Notes: generated from the letters alone by a model not told the origin. 64,000 bases of DNA from Kiloniellaceae bacterium (GCA_021776195.1 JAJFGK010000030.1:1-64000); one strand, 5' to 3'. Shown: positions 27,645 to 36,439, numbered from the stretch's first letter. Program-made: numbers and translations.

Positions 27645-28634
27645 CTACCCTGTGAGATTTCCCAGCACCTCTTTGGCCTCGGCCATGATCTCCCGGATGA
27701 TTTCCGCGGCGGGCTGGCGCTGCTTGACCAGGCCGACGCCCTGGCCGGCATAGAGCGACATGGCGCCGATGTCGCCGGACATGCCGGCGGCGGGGGTCGA
27801 CGAGCCATAACGCACAATGGGTTTTTGAGATTTCGACCGCGCGACCGCCTCGCCCTCGCCCGGCCGCTGGCCGATGGGCGGGCGCCCGGCGGCCTCCCAG
27901 GCGGCGACGGTCGCGTTGCGCAGCACCCGGTGCGGCGCGTCGGACCAGCCGATATGGAACAGGTCCTCCAGGAAAGCCGTGTTGTTTTCGTTGGCCGCCA
28001 ACAGCAGATCGACGTAGGCCGGGTGCGCGCCGATCTCCTCGCTGGCGAGAAAGCGCGTGCCGATCCAAGCCGCCGACGCGCCCAACGCCAGGGCGGCGGC
28101 CAGCCCGCGCCCGTCGGCGATGCCGCCGGCGGCGACGACCGGAACCGGCGCCACCGCATCGACGACCACCGGCACCAGGGCCATGGTGGCCACGGTTCCG
28201 CGGACATGACCGCCAGCCTCCCACCCTTGGGCGACGATGACATCGACGCCAGTTCGCACGGCGGCGCGCGCGTCCACGGTGCTGGCCACGGTGTAGAGCA
28301 CCGTCGCGCCCCTGGCCTTGGCCCGCGCCACGAGCTCGGCCGGGTCCCGCCAGAAAAACGAGATGATCTCGACGCCTTCCTCGAGGCAGGCATCGAGGTG
28401 CTCTTTCTGGGTGAACTCGGTGTTCAGATTGACCCCAAAGGGCCGGCGCGTCAGGGCCTGGGTTTCGCGCACCTGACGGCGCAGTTCGTCGATCTCATCG
28501 GCCCAGAGCGCCAGCATCCCCAAGCCGCCGGCATTGCTGACCGCCGCCGCCAGTTTCGGGCCCACGGCCCCTTGCATGGGCGCCTGGATGATCGGGAGGT
28601 CGATCCCCAAGGTCGCGCAGGCGGCGGTTTTCAT
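27645..28634 (-). CDS. nitronate monooxygenase family (NMO / 2-nitropropane dioxygenase-like)
   Basis: 329 residues, a TIM-barrel FMN enzyme: DLPIIQAPMQGAVGPKLAAAVSNAGGLG at the N terminus, GVNLNTEF, VIVAQGWEAGGHVRG with the catalytic His, VVAAGGIADGRGLAAALALGASAAWIGTRFLAS for flavin phosphate binding. It oxidises propionate-3-nitronate or alkyl nitronates to keto acids in characterised members; some relatives are enoyl reductases. It converges with the dioxygenase gene and lies 59 bases downstream of the M24 gene on the minus strand. Confidence 0.86.
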   Translation of the reverse strand: MKTAACATLGIDLPIIQAPMQGAVGPKLAAAVSNAGGLGMLALWADEIDELRRQVRETQALTRRPFGVNLNTEFTQKEHLDACLEEGVEIISFFWRDPAELVARAKARGATVLYTVASTVDARAAVRTGVDVIVAQGWEAGGHVRGTVATMALVPVVVDAVAPVPVVAAGGIADGRGLAAALALGASAAWIGTRFLASEEIGAHPAYVDLLLAANENNTAFLEDLFHIGWSDAPHRVLRNATVAAWEAAGRPPIGQRPGEGEAVARSKSQKPIVRYGSSTPAAGMSGDIGAMSLYAGQGVGLVKQRQPAAEIIREIMAEAKEVLGNLTG

Positions 28635-28693
28635 GCTTGTCTTTCCTCGGTCCGGTTACGTGAAGGTCGAGTTGGGGCGCGTGAAGCCGCCCG

Positions 28694-29866
28694 CTAATCC
28701 ACCACATGGACCCCGCGAGGGAAATCGGTCAGGCACTCGCAGCCGGTCTCGGTCACGCGGACGGTCTCGCTCAACTCCATGCCCCAGCCGTCGAGCCACA
28801 TGCCCAGCATCACATGGACCGTCACATCGGGCTCCAGCAGCGTCGCCTCGCCGGCGCGCAGCGAGATCGTGTGCTCGCCCCAGTCCGGCGGATAGCCGAC
28901 GCCGATACCATAGCCGATGCGGCTGTCCTTCTTCAGGCCGTGCTTGTCCAGGACCGCCTGCCAGGCGGCGTGGACCGTGCCCGCCGTGACCCCGGACCTC
29001 AGGGTCGCCAGCACCGCCTCCAGCCCCTCCTCCACCGCCGCCGCGGTGTCGGCCAAGGCCTGCGGCGGCCTGCCGAAGCAGACCGTCCGGGCCAGGCCGG
29101 CGTTGTAGCGCTTGCGCGTGCCGCCCAGTTCCAGGGCGACGATCTGATCGGCCTCGAAGGGCGCGTCGGTCCAGAAGGGATGGGCCGTGGCCGAGGCCTC
29201 GCCGGCCATGATCAGGGGCGAGAGCGCGGTCATGTCGCCGCCGAAATCGTCGTTGCCGCCGACCTGCCGCGCCAGGATCTTGGCCATCAGATCGCACTGG
29301 CGCAGGCCCGGTCGGATCTCGTCCCAGGCAACCCGCATGGCGCCCTCGGCCAGGCGGGCGGCCTGGCGCAGGGTGGCGATTTCGGCTTCGCTTTTCACCG
29401 CGCGGCACCAGTTGACCAGCAGGTCGGCGTCGATCCAACGCGCGTTGGGCAGGCCGGCCTGCAGGCGCGACAGGCACTTGGGCGAAAAGAAATAGGTATC
29501 GCTCTCGTAGCCGATGCGTTTTCCGTCGCAGCCCAGCTCGCTCAACCGGGCGGCCATGAAGTCGGCGGGATGCACGCCGGCGCGCTGGACCAGATTCTCC
29601 GGGTAGGGAACGATCGAATCCGGGCCCAGATGGGTGGTCAGGGGGATCGCCCCGGCGTCCATGGCGCGAACCATCAAGATCGGATCGCTGTCGAAGGTCA
29701 CGACCATGATCTGCGGCACGTAGAAGGACCAGGCATCGAAACCGGTCAGCCAGTTCATGTTGGCCGGATCGCCGACCACCAGCAGGTCGAGACCCTGGCG
29801 TTCCATGGCGGCACGCACCCGGGCCAGGCGGCCCTGGTATTCGTCCTTGGTAAAGGGTGGCGGCAT
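28694..29866 (-). CDS. M24-family hydrolase, ectoine hydrolase (DoeA)-like
   Basis: 390 residues. An N-terminal creatinase-like domain (MNWLTGFDAWSFYVPQ) is followed by the pita-bread M24 catalytic domain with DQIVALELGG, GYGIGVGYPPDWGEHTISL and WGMELSETVRV carrying the metal ligands. The WLTGFDAWSFYV segment resembles DoeA/EutD ectoine hydrolase more than proline peptidases; the enzyme may open a cyclic amidine or cleave an amide. DoeB-type deacetylase and ectoine transporters are not adjacent, so the assignment stays tentative. GGGAG precedes the ATG. Confidence 0.75.
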   Translation of the reverse strand: MPPPFTKDEYQGRLARVRAAMERQGLDLLVVGDPANMNWLTGFDAWSFYVPQIMVVTFDSDPILMVRAMDAGAIPLTTHLGPDSIVPYPENLVQRAGVHPADFMAARLSELGCDGKRIGYESDTYFFSPKCLSRLQAGLPNARWIDADLLVNWCRAVKSEAEIATLRQAARLAEGAMRVAWDEIRPGLRQCDLMAKILARQVGGNDDFGGDMTALSPLIMAGEASATAHPFWTDAPFEADQIVALELGGTRKRYNAGLARTVCFGRPPQALADTAAAVEEGLEAVLATLRSGVTAGTVHAAWQAVLDKHGLKKDSRIGYGIGVGYPPDWGEHTISLRAGEATLLEPDVTVHVMLGMWLDGWGMELSETVRVTETGCECLTDFPRGVHVVD

Positions 29867-29889
29867 GGTCTACTCCCGCTGCGGTCAGA

Positions 29890-30240
29890 TTAGAGAACCA
29901 AGGCCGCCTTGAGCGCGCCAGAGACCGCGCGCCGGTCTTTCGGCTTGAGTGAGCCTTTAACCGTCACGACGAACGCCAATGGCAGAGATGCGATCCGAGA
30001 GGGCCGAATGACACAGGGTTTCCGCAATCCGACCTGTTCGAAATCGGTGACGGCGATATCTCCCGGCTGAACGTCCTGCATCGCCTGGGCCGTCGTGATC
30101 GGAACACAAAGCACCCGATTGAACCTGTCGTGGAAAGCCTGGCTGGAAACCACCAAGGCGGGCCTTTGCTTGGCCGTCAATCCATCGTCTTGAGGATAGG
30201 CGATCGCAATGACCGACCAGCTCGTGGGAGCCCCGGTCAT
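29890..30240 (-). CDS. MazF/PemK-type endoribonuclease toxin
   Basis: 116 residues with the MazF fold pattern: the first strand WSVIAIAYPQ, then KQRPALVVSS, the strand NRVLCVPITT, and LRKPCVIRPSRIASLP, corresponding to the conserved K-x-R-P-A-L-V and the T/S-x-x-R catalytic surroundings. Toxins of this family cut single-stranded RNA. It lies five bases downstream of an AbrB-type antitoxin gene, the normal antitoxin-first order. Confidence 0.82.
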   Translation of the reverse strand: MTGAPTSWSVIAIAYPQDDGLTAKQRPALVVSSQAFHDRFNRVLCVPITTAQAMQDVQPGDIAVTDFEQVGLRKPCVIRPSRIASLPLAFVVTVKGSLKPKDRRAVSGALKAALVL

Positions 30241-30245
30241 CGAAC

Positions 30246-30473
30246 CTAAACGAGACCGTCGTCAGCGTCCGTCCAAACATCCAGGGCGGCCATCTCGACC
30301 GTCTGCCAGTCGCGATCACCGGCCGCTTGAACCTTGCGTACCTCAATAGTCTCCCCCTCCACCAGAAACAGCAGTTTGTCGCCAGGCCCTGCCGCGAGTT
30401 GACGCCTTACGGCTTTTGGTATGGTGATTTGAGCCTTGCTGGTGAGGGTTGCCTCGTATCCAAAGGTGGCCAT
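30246..30473 (-). CDS. AbrB/MazE-type antitoxin
   Basis: 75 residues beginning MATFGYEATLTSKAQITIPKAVRRQL, the swapped-hairpin DNA-binding fold of AbrB/MazE with the conserved S/T-x-K-A/G-Q-x-T-I-P-K. The C terminus (DWQTVEMAALDVWTDADD) is acidic and would bind the toxin. The start used avoids an upstream 12-codon extension that would reach into the operator. The operator and promoter lie immediately upstream. Confidence 0.85.
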   Translation of the reverse strand: MATFGYEATLTSKAQITIPKAVRRQLAAGPGDKLLFLVEGETIEVRKVQAAGDRDWQTVEMAALDVWTDADDGLV

Positions 30474-30488
30474 GGTTGGCTTTCTGTC

Positions 30489-30537
30489 TGTAAGGATTAT
30501 TCCGTTCAATCCTTACATGTCCTTACAAATCTGTCAA
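30489..30537 (-). promoter_or_regulatory. promoter and operator of the toxin-antitoxin pair
   Basis: On the minus strand, TTGACA (30532-30537) is followed after 16 bases by TAAGGA (30510-30515) as a weak -10. TGTAAGG occurs twice in the same direction, ten bases apart (30521-30527 and 30511-30517), and once inverted at 30489-30495. Paired sites within and just downstream of the promoter fit autorepression by the antitoxin. Confidence 0.55.
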
Positions 30538-30568
30538 TTCGAGCCGCGCCGTGGGAAAAGAGCCCGCC

Positions 30569-31540
30569 TCAAACGATCTGATTGCGCAGGTCGGTCTCGC
30601 CGCGCCAGAGCCGCTCCAGGTTCTCCAGCAGCAGATCGACCACGTTGTCCTCGTAGGACCGGGTCTCGCCGCCGCTGTGCGGCGTGATCAGGACGTTCTC
30701 GAAGCCCCATAGTTTCGAGCCGGTCGGCAGCGGCTCCTCGACCATGGTGTCGATGCCGGCGCCGGCCAGAGCGCCTGCCTCCAGGGCGGCGATCAAAGCC
30801 GCCTCGTCGACGCAGCCGCCGCGCGCCAGGTTGAACAGGTAGGCGTCGGGGCGCAGGGCGGCCAGGGTCTCGGCGTTGATCAGGTTTGCCGTTTCGGCGG
30901 TCAGGGGACAGGTCAGCGCCAGATAGTCGGCCTGGGGCAGCAGGGCGAGAAACTCCTCGGGCGCGCGCAGGGCGTCGAAGGCGGGGTCGGGATCGGCGCG
31001 GTTGCGCTTGATGCCGATGACCGTCATCTCGAAACCCTTGGCGCAGCGGGCCAGGGCCGTGCCGATGGTGCCGGCGCCATAAATCAGCAGGGTCTTGCCG
31101 GTCAACTCGTCCTGACGCCCGGCGCGCTCGCCGATCATGCCGCGCCATTGGCGGCGCGTCTGGTTGTCGCGGTCCAGGTGGAGCTGGCGCACCAGGGACA
31201 GGATCATCGCCATGGCATGATGCGCGACGGCCCGGGCATTGACACCGGTGGCGTTGGCAAAACGAACCCCGCGGGCGCCCAGGGCCTCCAGGTCGAAACG
31301 CTCGTAGCCGGCGGCGATGCCCTGGATATAGGCCAGCCGTTTGGCCTGTTCCAGATAGGCGTTCTCCCAGAAGCCGGAGCAGACCATGACATCGGCCTCG
31401 CCCAGGCGTGCCGCGGTCTCGTCGGGGGTCCAGCTTTGAAAGTGAGCGATGCCGGTCTCGCGCAGGGCAAAGCGCTCGGCCAGGCCATAGGCCGAGTGGG
31501 CGAACTGGACGGTCAAATCGGATCTGCTTGGAAAGGTCAA
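30569..31540 (-). CDS. D-2-hydroxyacid dehydrogenase (NAD(P)-dependent)
   Basis: 323 residues with the family layout: the substrate domain at the ends, the NAD-binding Rossmann motif LLIYGAGTIGTALARCAKGF, FNLARGGCVDEAALIAALEAG with the active-site Arg region, and TPHSGGETRSYEDN with the catalytic His. It reduces a 2-oxo acid or oxidises a D-2-hydroxy acid; the substrate is unknown. It starts at TTG with GGGGAG six bases ahead. It is placed among the catabolic genes. Confidence 0.86.
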   Translation of the reverse strand: MTFPSRSDLTVQFAHSAYGLAERFALRETGIAHFQSWTPDETAARLGEADVMVCSGFWENAYLEQAKRLAYIQGIAAGYERFDLEALGARGVRFANATGVNARAVAHHAMAMILSLVRQLHLDRDNQTRRQWRGMIGERAGRQDELTGKTLLIYGAGTIGTALARCAKGFEMTVIGIKRNRADPDPAFDALRAPEEFLALLPQADYLALTCPLTAETANLINAETLAALRPDAYLFNLARGGCVDEAALIAALEAGALAGAGIDTMVEEPLPTGSKLWGFENVLITPHSGGETRSYEDNVVDLLLENLERLWRGETDLRNQIV

Positions 31541-31645
31541 CTCGGTCTCCCCTGCGTTTCTTGTGCGTTGGTCTTTTGCCTTAGAGCCCGACCGAAAAGA
31601 AATTCTTTTGGATCAATGCGTTAAAGACACTCTCCATCCGCTTTT

Positions 31646-31728
31646 GTCATTGCCGGGCTTGACCCGGCAATCCAGGGATTGCACGGTCTTTGCCATTCCT
31701 GGACCCTCGGGTCGAGCCCGAGGGTGAC
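31646..31728 (-). repeat. palindromic intergenic repeat, copy 2 (opposite orientation)
   Basis: GTCATTGCCGGG...CCCGGCAAT (31646-31671) and CCCTCGGGTCGAGCCCGAGGG (31704-31724), joined by a TCCAGG...CCTGG spacer, are the inverted counterpart of the 27491-27573 copy. Both copies sit in gene-free gaps. Confidence 0.72.
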
Positions 31729-31823
31729 AGCAAACAAACGGGCCATTCCTGTAGTCCTTTGAAATCACTCACATCATTTTGAGCCTGACTCTTAAAACAT
31801 CGGCCGGGGCCCGACAAGCGGCG

Positions 31824-33098
31824 TCACTCCCGGGCCAGCCCCAGGAGCGTCCGGAGCAGCACATTGGCGCCGGCCTCCAGATCGGCCGGCGCCGTGGCCT
31901 CGGCCGGATTGTGACTGATGCCCTTGATCGACGGCACGAAGATCATCGCCGTGGGGCAGACCCGCGCCATCATCTGGGCGTCATGACCGGCGCCCGAGGT
32001 CATGGGCTGGCAGGACAGTTCGAGCGCGGCCGCCGCCTGTTCGATCTTGAGCGCGATGGTCTCGTCGAAGCGCACCGGGTCGAAGCGCGCCAGGCGGTCG
32101 GTCTGGATCTCCACCCCTTCGGCCGCCGCGAGCTCGGTGAGGAAGGCGCTCAGCATCGCTTCGGCCTGGCCCAGTCCGGTGGCATCGCTGTTGCGCAGGT
32201 CGACCGTCATGCGCGCGCCGCCCGGGATGACGTTGATGATACCGGGATTGAGCTCCACGACCCCGACGGTCCCGACCTGGGCGCCGCCCAGTTCCTCGGC
32301 GATCTCGCGCGCTTTGGCGATGATCCGCCCGACACAGTAGCCGGCATCGTGGCGCAGACGCATCGGCGTGGTGCCGGCGTGGTTGGCCTGACCGCTGATG
32401 GCGATCTCGGTCCAGGAGATGCCCTGGAGATCGCGCACCGCCCCGATGGTGACGCCATCGGCCTCCAGGACCGGGCCCTGTTCGATGTGGAGTTCGACAA
32501 AGGCATGAGGCGCGATGGCCCCGCAGGGCTCTTCGCCGGCATAGCCGATGCGCGCCAGCTCGTCGCCGAGCCGTAGCCCCTCGCCGTCGCGGCGGTCCAG
32601 CGCCTCGTTCAGGTCCAGGCCACCGGCGGCGACCAGGGAGCCCATCATGTCGGGCTGATAGCGGGCGCCCTCCTCGTTGGTGAAGGCCGCGACGGCGAGG
32701 GGCCGCCGTGTCGCGATCCCTGCATCGTTCAGGCTTTCGATCACCTCGAGCCCGGCCAGGACACCCAGAGTGCCATCCAGCCGGCCACCGTTGTAAACCG
32801 AGTCGATGTGGGACCCGGTCATGACCGGCGGCAGCGCTTCGAGCCCGGCCCGCAGGCCAAAGATGTTGCCGATGCGGTCGATCTTGACGGTCAGGTCCAG
32901 GTCGCGCATCCAGCCGACGAGCTGATCGCGGCCGGCCTTGTCGGCGTCGGTCAATGCCAGACGCCGCACCCCGCCTTCGGGGGTCGCCCCGATCCGGCCG
33001 AGCGCCTCGAGGCGCGACATCAGCCGCGCGGCATCGATGCGGCCTATCTCTGCTGTGATGATCCCTCTCCCCCGGCGCCATTTTCCCGTTTGGCGCAT
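31824..33098 (-). CDS. M20-family amidohydrolase (N-carbamoyl-amino-acid hydrolase / allantoate amidohydrolase type)
   Basis: 424 residues. The N-terminal metal motif TGSHIDSVYNGGRLDGTLGVLAGLEVIESL and EEGARYQPDMMGS, the lid-domain HAGTTPMRLRHDAG, and C-terminal TSGAGHDAQMM with a metal-binding His mark the Zn-dependent hydantoinase/carbamoylase group, including allantoate amidohydrolase. It removes a carbamoyl or ureido nitrogen. The ATG has no ribosome-binding site, whereas GGGGGAGAGG precedes an ATC 12 codons later, so the true start is uncertain. It is divergent from the DDAH-like gene. Confidence 0.85.
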   Translation of the reverse strand: MRQTGKWRRGRGIITAEIGRIDAARLMSRLEALGRIGATPEGGVRRLALTDADKAGRDQLVGWMRDLDLTVKIDRIGNIFGLRAGLEALPPVMTGSHIDSVYNGGRLDGTLGVLAGLEVIESLNDAGIATRRPLAVAAFTNEEGARYQPDMMGSLVAAGGLDLNEALDRRDGEGLRLGDELARIGYAGEEPCGAIAPHAFVELHIEQGPVLEADGVTIGAVRDLQGISWTEIAISGQANHAGTTPMRLRHDAGYCVGRIIAKAREIAEELGGAQVGTVGVVELNPGIINVIPGGARMTVDLRNSDATGLGQAEAMLSAFLTELAAAEGVEIQTDRLARFDPVRFDETIALKIEQAAAALELSCQPMTSGAGHDAQMMARVCPTAMIFVPSIKGISHNPAEATAPADLEAGANVLLRTLLGLARE

Positions 33099-33233
33099 TA
33101 TGGGCACGACGCCGGCCGCCTCAAGGTCAATCGGCCCTTTTTCGATTTTACAGCGCCCGTATCAGGCGGCAGTCTTTTCCCCGCCGCGGCGCCTTTCGCG
33201 CGGCCGGCCGATTCATCCGGGGAGACCACGACC

Positions 33234-34118
33234 ATGGGAAGCCAAGGGCAAGATTGGGGTATCGACAACGACTACGGCGTCCTGCGCGACGTTCTGCTCG
33301 GCAAGCCCGAATTCTACCGCTGGGTCGAGGCCGGGCCGATCATCGGCCGAACCCTCAAAAACGCCGAGCGCACCGGCGTGACCTTCGATCTGCAGCGCGC
33401 CATGGCGCAGCATTCCGCCATGGTCCGCATCTATGAGGAAAACGGCGTCGCCTGCCATTATCTGGAGAGCGACGAAGTGTTGCATCGAAACTTCTTCGCC
33501 CGGGATTCCAGCGCCATGACCCCTTGGGGCGCCTTGATCTGCCATATGCAGTTGAAATGCCGGCGGGCCGACTATGTGACCGCGATCCAGTTCTACCAGG
33601 ACCAGTCCATCCCGATCTGGAAGATGGTCACGGCGGGTCACTTCGAGGGCGGCGACTTCGTGATCCTGGAGCCTGGCCTGGTGTTGATCGGCTACTGCGG
33701 CGAACGCTCGGAGCAGGCGGGCGCGGAACAGGTCGCCGGCTGGGTCCGCGACGAAGGCTGGGAGGTCGAGGTGGCGCCGATCTCGCGCGAATTCGTCCAT
33801 CTGGACGGCCTCGTGGTGCCCCTGGACGAAAAGCGCCTGGTCGTCTGCCTCGATGCCCTGGAGCCCTGGCTGGTCGACTGGCTGCGCGGCAAGGGCTTCG
33901 ACTTCGTCGAGGTCGGCTATGGCGAGGCCCGCGACCTGGGAGTCAATCTGGTCAGCCTGGGCGACAAGCGAGTTTTGTCCATGAAAGGCAGTGAAAAATT
34001 GAACGGGACACTTCGCGATCTGGGCTTTACGGTTTACGATCCGGATATGTCGATGTTCACGCTTGGCGGCGGCGGCGTTCATTGCCTGTGCCAGGCCCTG
34101 CGTCGGGATCGCGTCTGA
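33234..34118 (+). CDS. dimethylarginine dimethylaminohydrolase / amidinotransferase family
   Basis: 294 residues with the guanidino-modifying enzyme fold. Active-site features are Glu138 and Asp141 in HFEGGDFV, His189 and Asp191 in FVHLDGLVV, and the nucleophile Cys284 in GGGGVHCLC. They fit DDAH or a related arginine deiminase-like hydrolase that acts on a guanidine carbon. GGGGAG lies nine bases before the ATG. It is adjacent to and divergent from a carbamoyl/allantoate-type amidohydrolase, so guanidino and ureido compound breakdown is a coherent theme here. Confidence 0.83.
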   Translation: MGSQGQDWGIDNDYGVLRDVLLGKPEFYRWVEAGPIIGRTLKNAERTGVTFDLQRAMAQHSAMVRIYEENGVACHYLESDEVLHRNFFARDSSAMTPWGALICHMQLKCRRADYVTAIQFYQDQSIPIWKMVTAGHFEGGDFVILEPGLVLIGYCGERSEQAGAEQVAGWVRDEGWEVEVAPISREFVHLDGLVVPLDEKRLVVCLDALEPWLVDWLRGKGFDFVEVGYGEARDLGVNLVSLGDKRVLSMKGSEKLNGTLRDLGFTVYDPDMSMFTLGGGGVHCLCQALRRDRV

Positions 34119-34243
34119 AGCGAACCGGGCCTTGGCTCCACCCGCCATCGATCCTTGGCCCTAGGCGGAGATCGTCAAGATGCTAGCCTGATAGGCAAGC
34201 AATAATGGGGTAACTCAACGATCCATTCTAAGGGAGGAAGACC

Positions 34244-35830
34244 ATGTCAGAATTGAAGTTTCTTCAGTCCCAGCTCACCAGGGGCAAGATCGACCGTCGC
34301 AAATTCATGGGCCGCGCCGCGGCCCTTGGATTGACCACGGCCATTGCGTCGAGCCTGGCGGGCGAAGCGGTCAAGGCAGCCGGACCCAAGAAGGGCGGGC
34401 GTTTTCGCCTTGCGCTGGGCGGCGGCGCCACGTCGGATTCCTTCGACCCGGCGACCTACTACGAAACCTATATGCAAACCACGGGTTACGGCCTGCGCAA
34501 CAGCCTGGCCGAGATGAACAACAACGACGAGCTGGTTCCCGAGCTGGCCGAGAGCTGGGAGCCCTCCGAGGGCGCCACGAAGTGGATGATCAAGCTGAGA
34601 AAAGACGTCGAGTTTCACAACGGCAAGACCTTCGATGCCGACGACGCCATTGCTTCGGTCATGCATCACCTGGGCCCGGATTCAAAGTCCTCGGCCAAGG
34701 CCATCCTCAGCTCGATCGAGGACATGAAGAAGGACGACGACAACACCGTCATCGTCTCTCTCAATGCCGGCAATGTCGGCTTCCCGGCCCTCCTGACCGA
34801 CTACCATGTGCCGATGATGCCGGTGGTCGACGGCAAATTGGAGGTCATGTCCGGGGTTGGGACCGGCGCCTACTCACTGAAATCCTTCGATCCTGGCCAG
34901 CGCATGGAGATGGTCAAGAACCCGAACTTCTGGAAGGAAGGCAAGGGTCACTTCGACGAGGTCGAGGTGCTGTCCGTCATCGACGTAGCCGCCCGGACCA
35001 ATGCACTGGTCAGTGGCGGGGTCGATGCCGCCGACCGGATGGACCTGAAGACCTTGAAGCTGCTGGAGCGCAACAAGGACATCTCCATCAAGGAGACCTC
35101 GGGATCGCAGTACTATGCCTACGTCATGATGACCGACAAGGCGCCCTACGATAATCTCGACGTGCGGCTTGCCATGAAGTACGCGATCGACCGCGAGGAA
35201 ATACTCGACAAATTGCTCTACGGGCACGGCTATCTCGGGAACGACAACCCGATCGGCAGGACCTACGCCTACCACGCCGAGTTGCCGCAACGGGCCTACG
35301 ATCCCGAAAAGGCGAAGTTCCACTTGAAAAAGGCCGGAATGAGCGATCTGAAGGTGACGATCCACGCTGCCGACGCCGCCTTCCCCGGCGCGGTCGACGC
35401 CGCCTCCATCTACAGCGAGCAGGCTCGTGCGGCAGGAATCGACCTGAAGGTGGTGCGCACGCCCAACGACGGCTACTGGACAAATGTCTCGGGCGTCGAG
35501 CACTGGACGGCGACTTATTGGAACCCGCGGGTGACCGAAGACATGATGTTCTCGGTGGCCTTTTCCGAGGACGCTCCCTGGAACGAGACCAAGTGGAAGC
35601 ACCCCCGTTTCAACGAACTGCTCAAGGCGGCCCGCATCGAGCTGGACGAGACCAAACGCCGCGACATGTACGTCGAGATGCAGCAGATCTGCACCGACGA
35701 CAACGGGGCGATCATCCCGATCTTCGCCAACTACGTCTTCGCGGCCCACAAAAAGGTCGGGCACGACCGGATGGCGGCCTCCTGGGATCTCGATGGCGTC
35801 AAATGTCTCGAGCGTTGGTGGTTCACCTGA
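34244..35830 (+). CDS. ABC transporter substrate-binding protein, family 5, Tat-exported
   Basis: 528 residues with a twin-arginine leader (DRRKFMGRAAALGLTTAIA; Arg18-Arg19, then AGEAVKA). The mature part is an OppA/DppA-type extracytoplasmic binding protein (KKGGRFRLALGGG..., WMIKLRKDVEFHNGKTFDADDA). Peptides, nickel or other polar solutes are bound by this family. No permease or ATPase gene follows; a terminator comes 49 bases after the stop, so it is an orphan binding protein or works with a transporter elsewhere. Confidence 0.87.
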   Translation: MSELKFLQSQLTRGKIDRRKFMGRAAALGLTTAIASSLAGEAVKAAGPKKGGRFRLALGGGATSDSFDPATYYETYMQTTGYGLRNSLAEMNNNDELVPELAESWEPSEGATKWMIKLRKDVEFHNGKTFDADDAIASVMHHLGPDSKSSAKAILSSIEDMKKDDDNTVIVSLNAGNVGFPALLTDYHVPMMPVVDGKLEVMSGVGTGAYSLKSFDPGQRMEMVKNPNFWKEGKGHFDEVEVLSVIDVAARTNALVSGGVDAADRMDLKTLKLLERNKDISIKETSGSQYYAYVMMTDKAPYDNLDVRLAMKYAIDREEILDKLLYGHGYLGNDNPIGRTYAYHAELPQRAYDPEKAKFHLKKAGMSDLKVTIHAADAAFPGAVDAASIYSEQARAAGIDLKVVRTPNDGYWTNVSGVEHWTATYWNPRVTEDMMFSVAFSEDAPWNETKWKHPRFNELLKAARIELDETKRRDMYVEMQQICTDDNGAIIPIFANYVFAAHKKVGHDRMAASWDLDGVKCLERWWFT

Positions 35831-35879
35831 TCCAGACCGGCGAGCCGCAGTAGGGGCTCAGCCAATCAGCTTCATGTTC

Positions 35880-35916
35880 AAGAGCTCCGCAGTTAGAAAC
35901 TGCGGAGCTCTTTTTT
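35880..35916 (+). terminator. strong intrinsic terminator after the binding-protein gene
   Basis: A 13-bp perfect stem (GAGCTCCGCAGTT, 35882-35894, with 35898-35910) with a tight loop and six following T residues, a strong intrinsic terminator. Confidence 0.85.
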
Positions 35917-36169
35917 ATAATTTATGACAGGAGCTTGTTGTCTATTTTTAATCTAATAACTCATTGAATTTTTCCGTGGCTTTTCATGTGAGATGTCGTT
36001 GTCCCGTGCCCATCGGCCAGGGCCACCTCCCCATCGTCGACGAGTCGAATGTGTGCCAATCGGGCCTGCCGACAGGCCGGCGCGTCACCGGTGACTCGAA
36101 AATATTGCTAGACAGGGAGACTCAACCGTGATTCGAAGATGCAGGGGATAGTCATCTGGAGGGGTATCA
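35917..36169. other. AT-rich intergenic region
   Basis: From 35917 to about 36000 the sequence is unusually AT-rich for this genome (TTTATAATTTATGAC..., then ATTTTTAATCTAATAAC). It then returns to GC-rich DNA. A promoter for the downstream 89-aa gene is likely but no unambiguous -35/-10 pair was picked. A very short frame, ATG 36139 to TAA 36186, overlaps the next gene's start and could only be a leader peptide. Confidence 0.4.
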
Positions 36170-36439
36170 TTGTCAGCTCTGCCTAAGCCAAGACCGGTGA
36201 ACCTGGATTCCCGAGATCGGTTTCGCACCCGAGACGATGATAAATGGATCCTCGACCAGCCCATTGAGATCGGCGCCTTTGCCGAAGTCGTGAAGCGCCA
36301 CGGCATTCACAATTTCGAATTCTGTTACGACACCGACAGCTTTTCCGCCCACGATGCCACGGGACAGCTTCTCGCGAGAGGCCCCACGATCAAGGATCTG
36401 TTGGCCTCCCTGTCGCGGCCCGAACCCCGAAGCCTGTAA
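36170..36439 (+). CDS. uncharacterised 89-aa protein
   Basis: The start is a TTG supported by GGAGGGG five bases ahead; the upstream in-frame codon is a stop, so no earlier start exists. The residues (DDDKWILDQPIEIGAFAEVVKRHGIHNFEFCYDTDSFSAHDATGQLLARGPTIKDLL) suggest a compact alpha/beta fold with a basic N terminus and one Cys. No family is recognised. It is followed after two bases by the micropeptide frame, so coupled translation is expected. Confidence 0.6.
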   Translation: MSALPKPRPVNLDSRDRFRTRDDDKWILDQPIEIGAFAEVVKRHGIHNFEFCYDTDSFSAHDATGQLLARGPTIKDLLASLSRPEPRSL

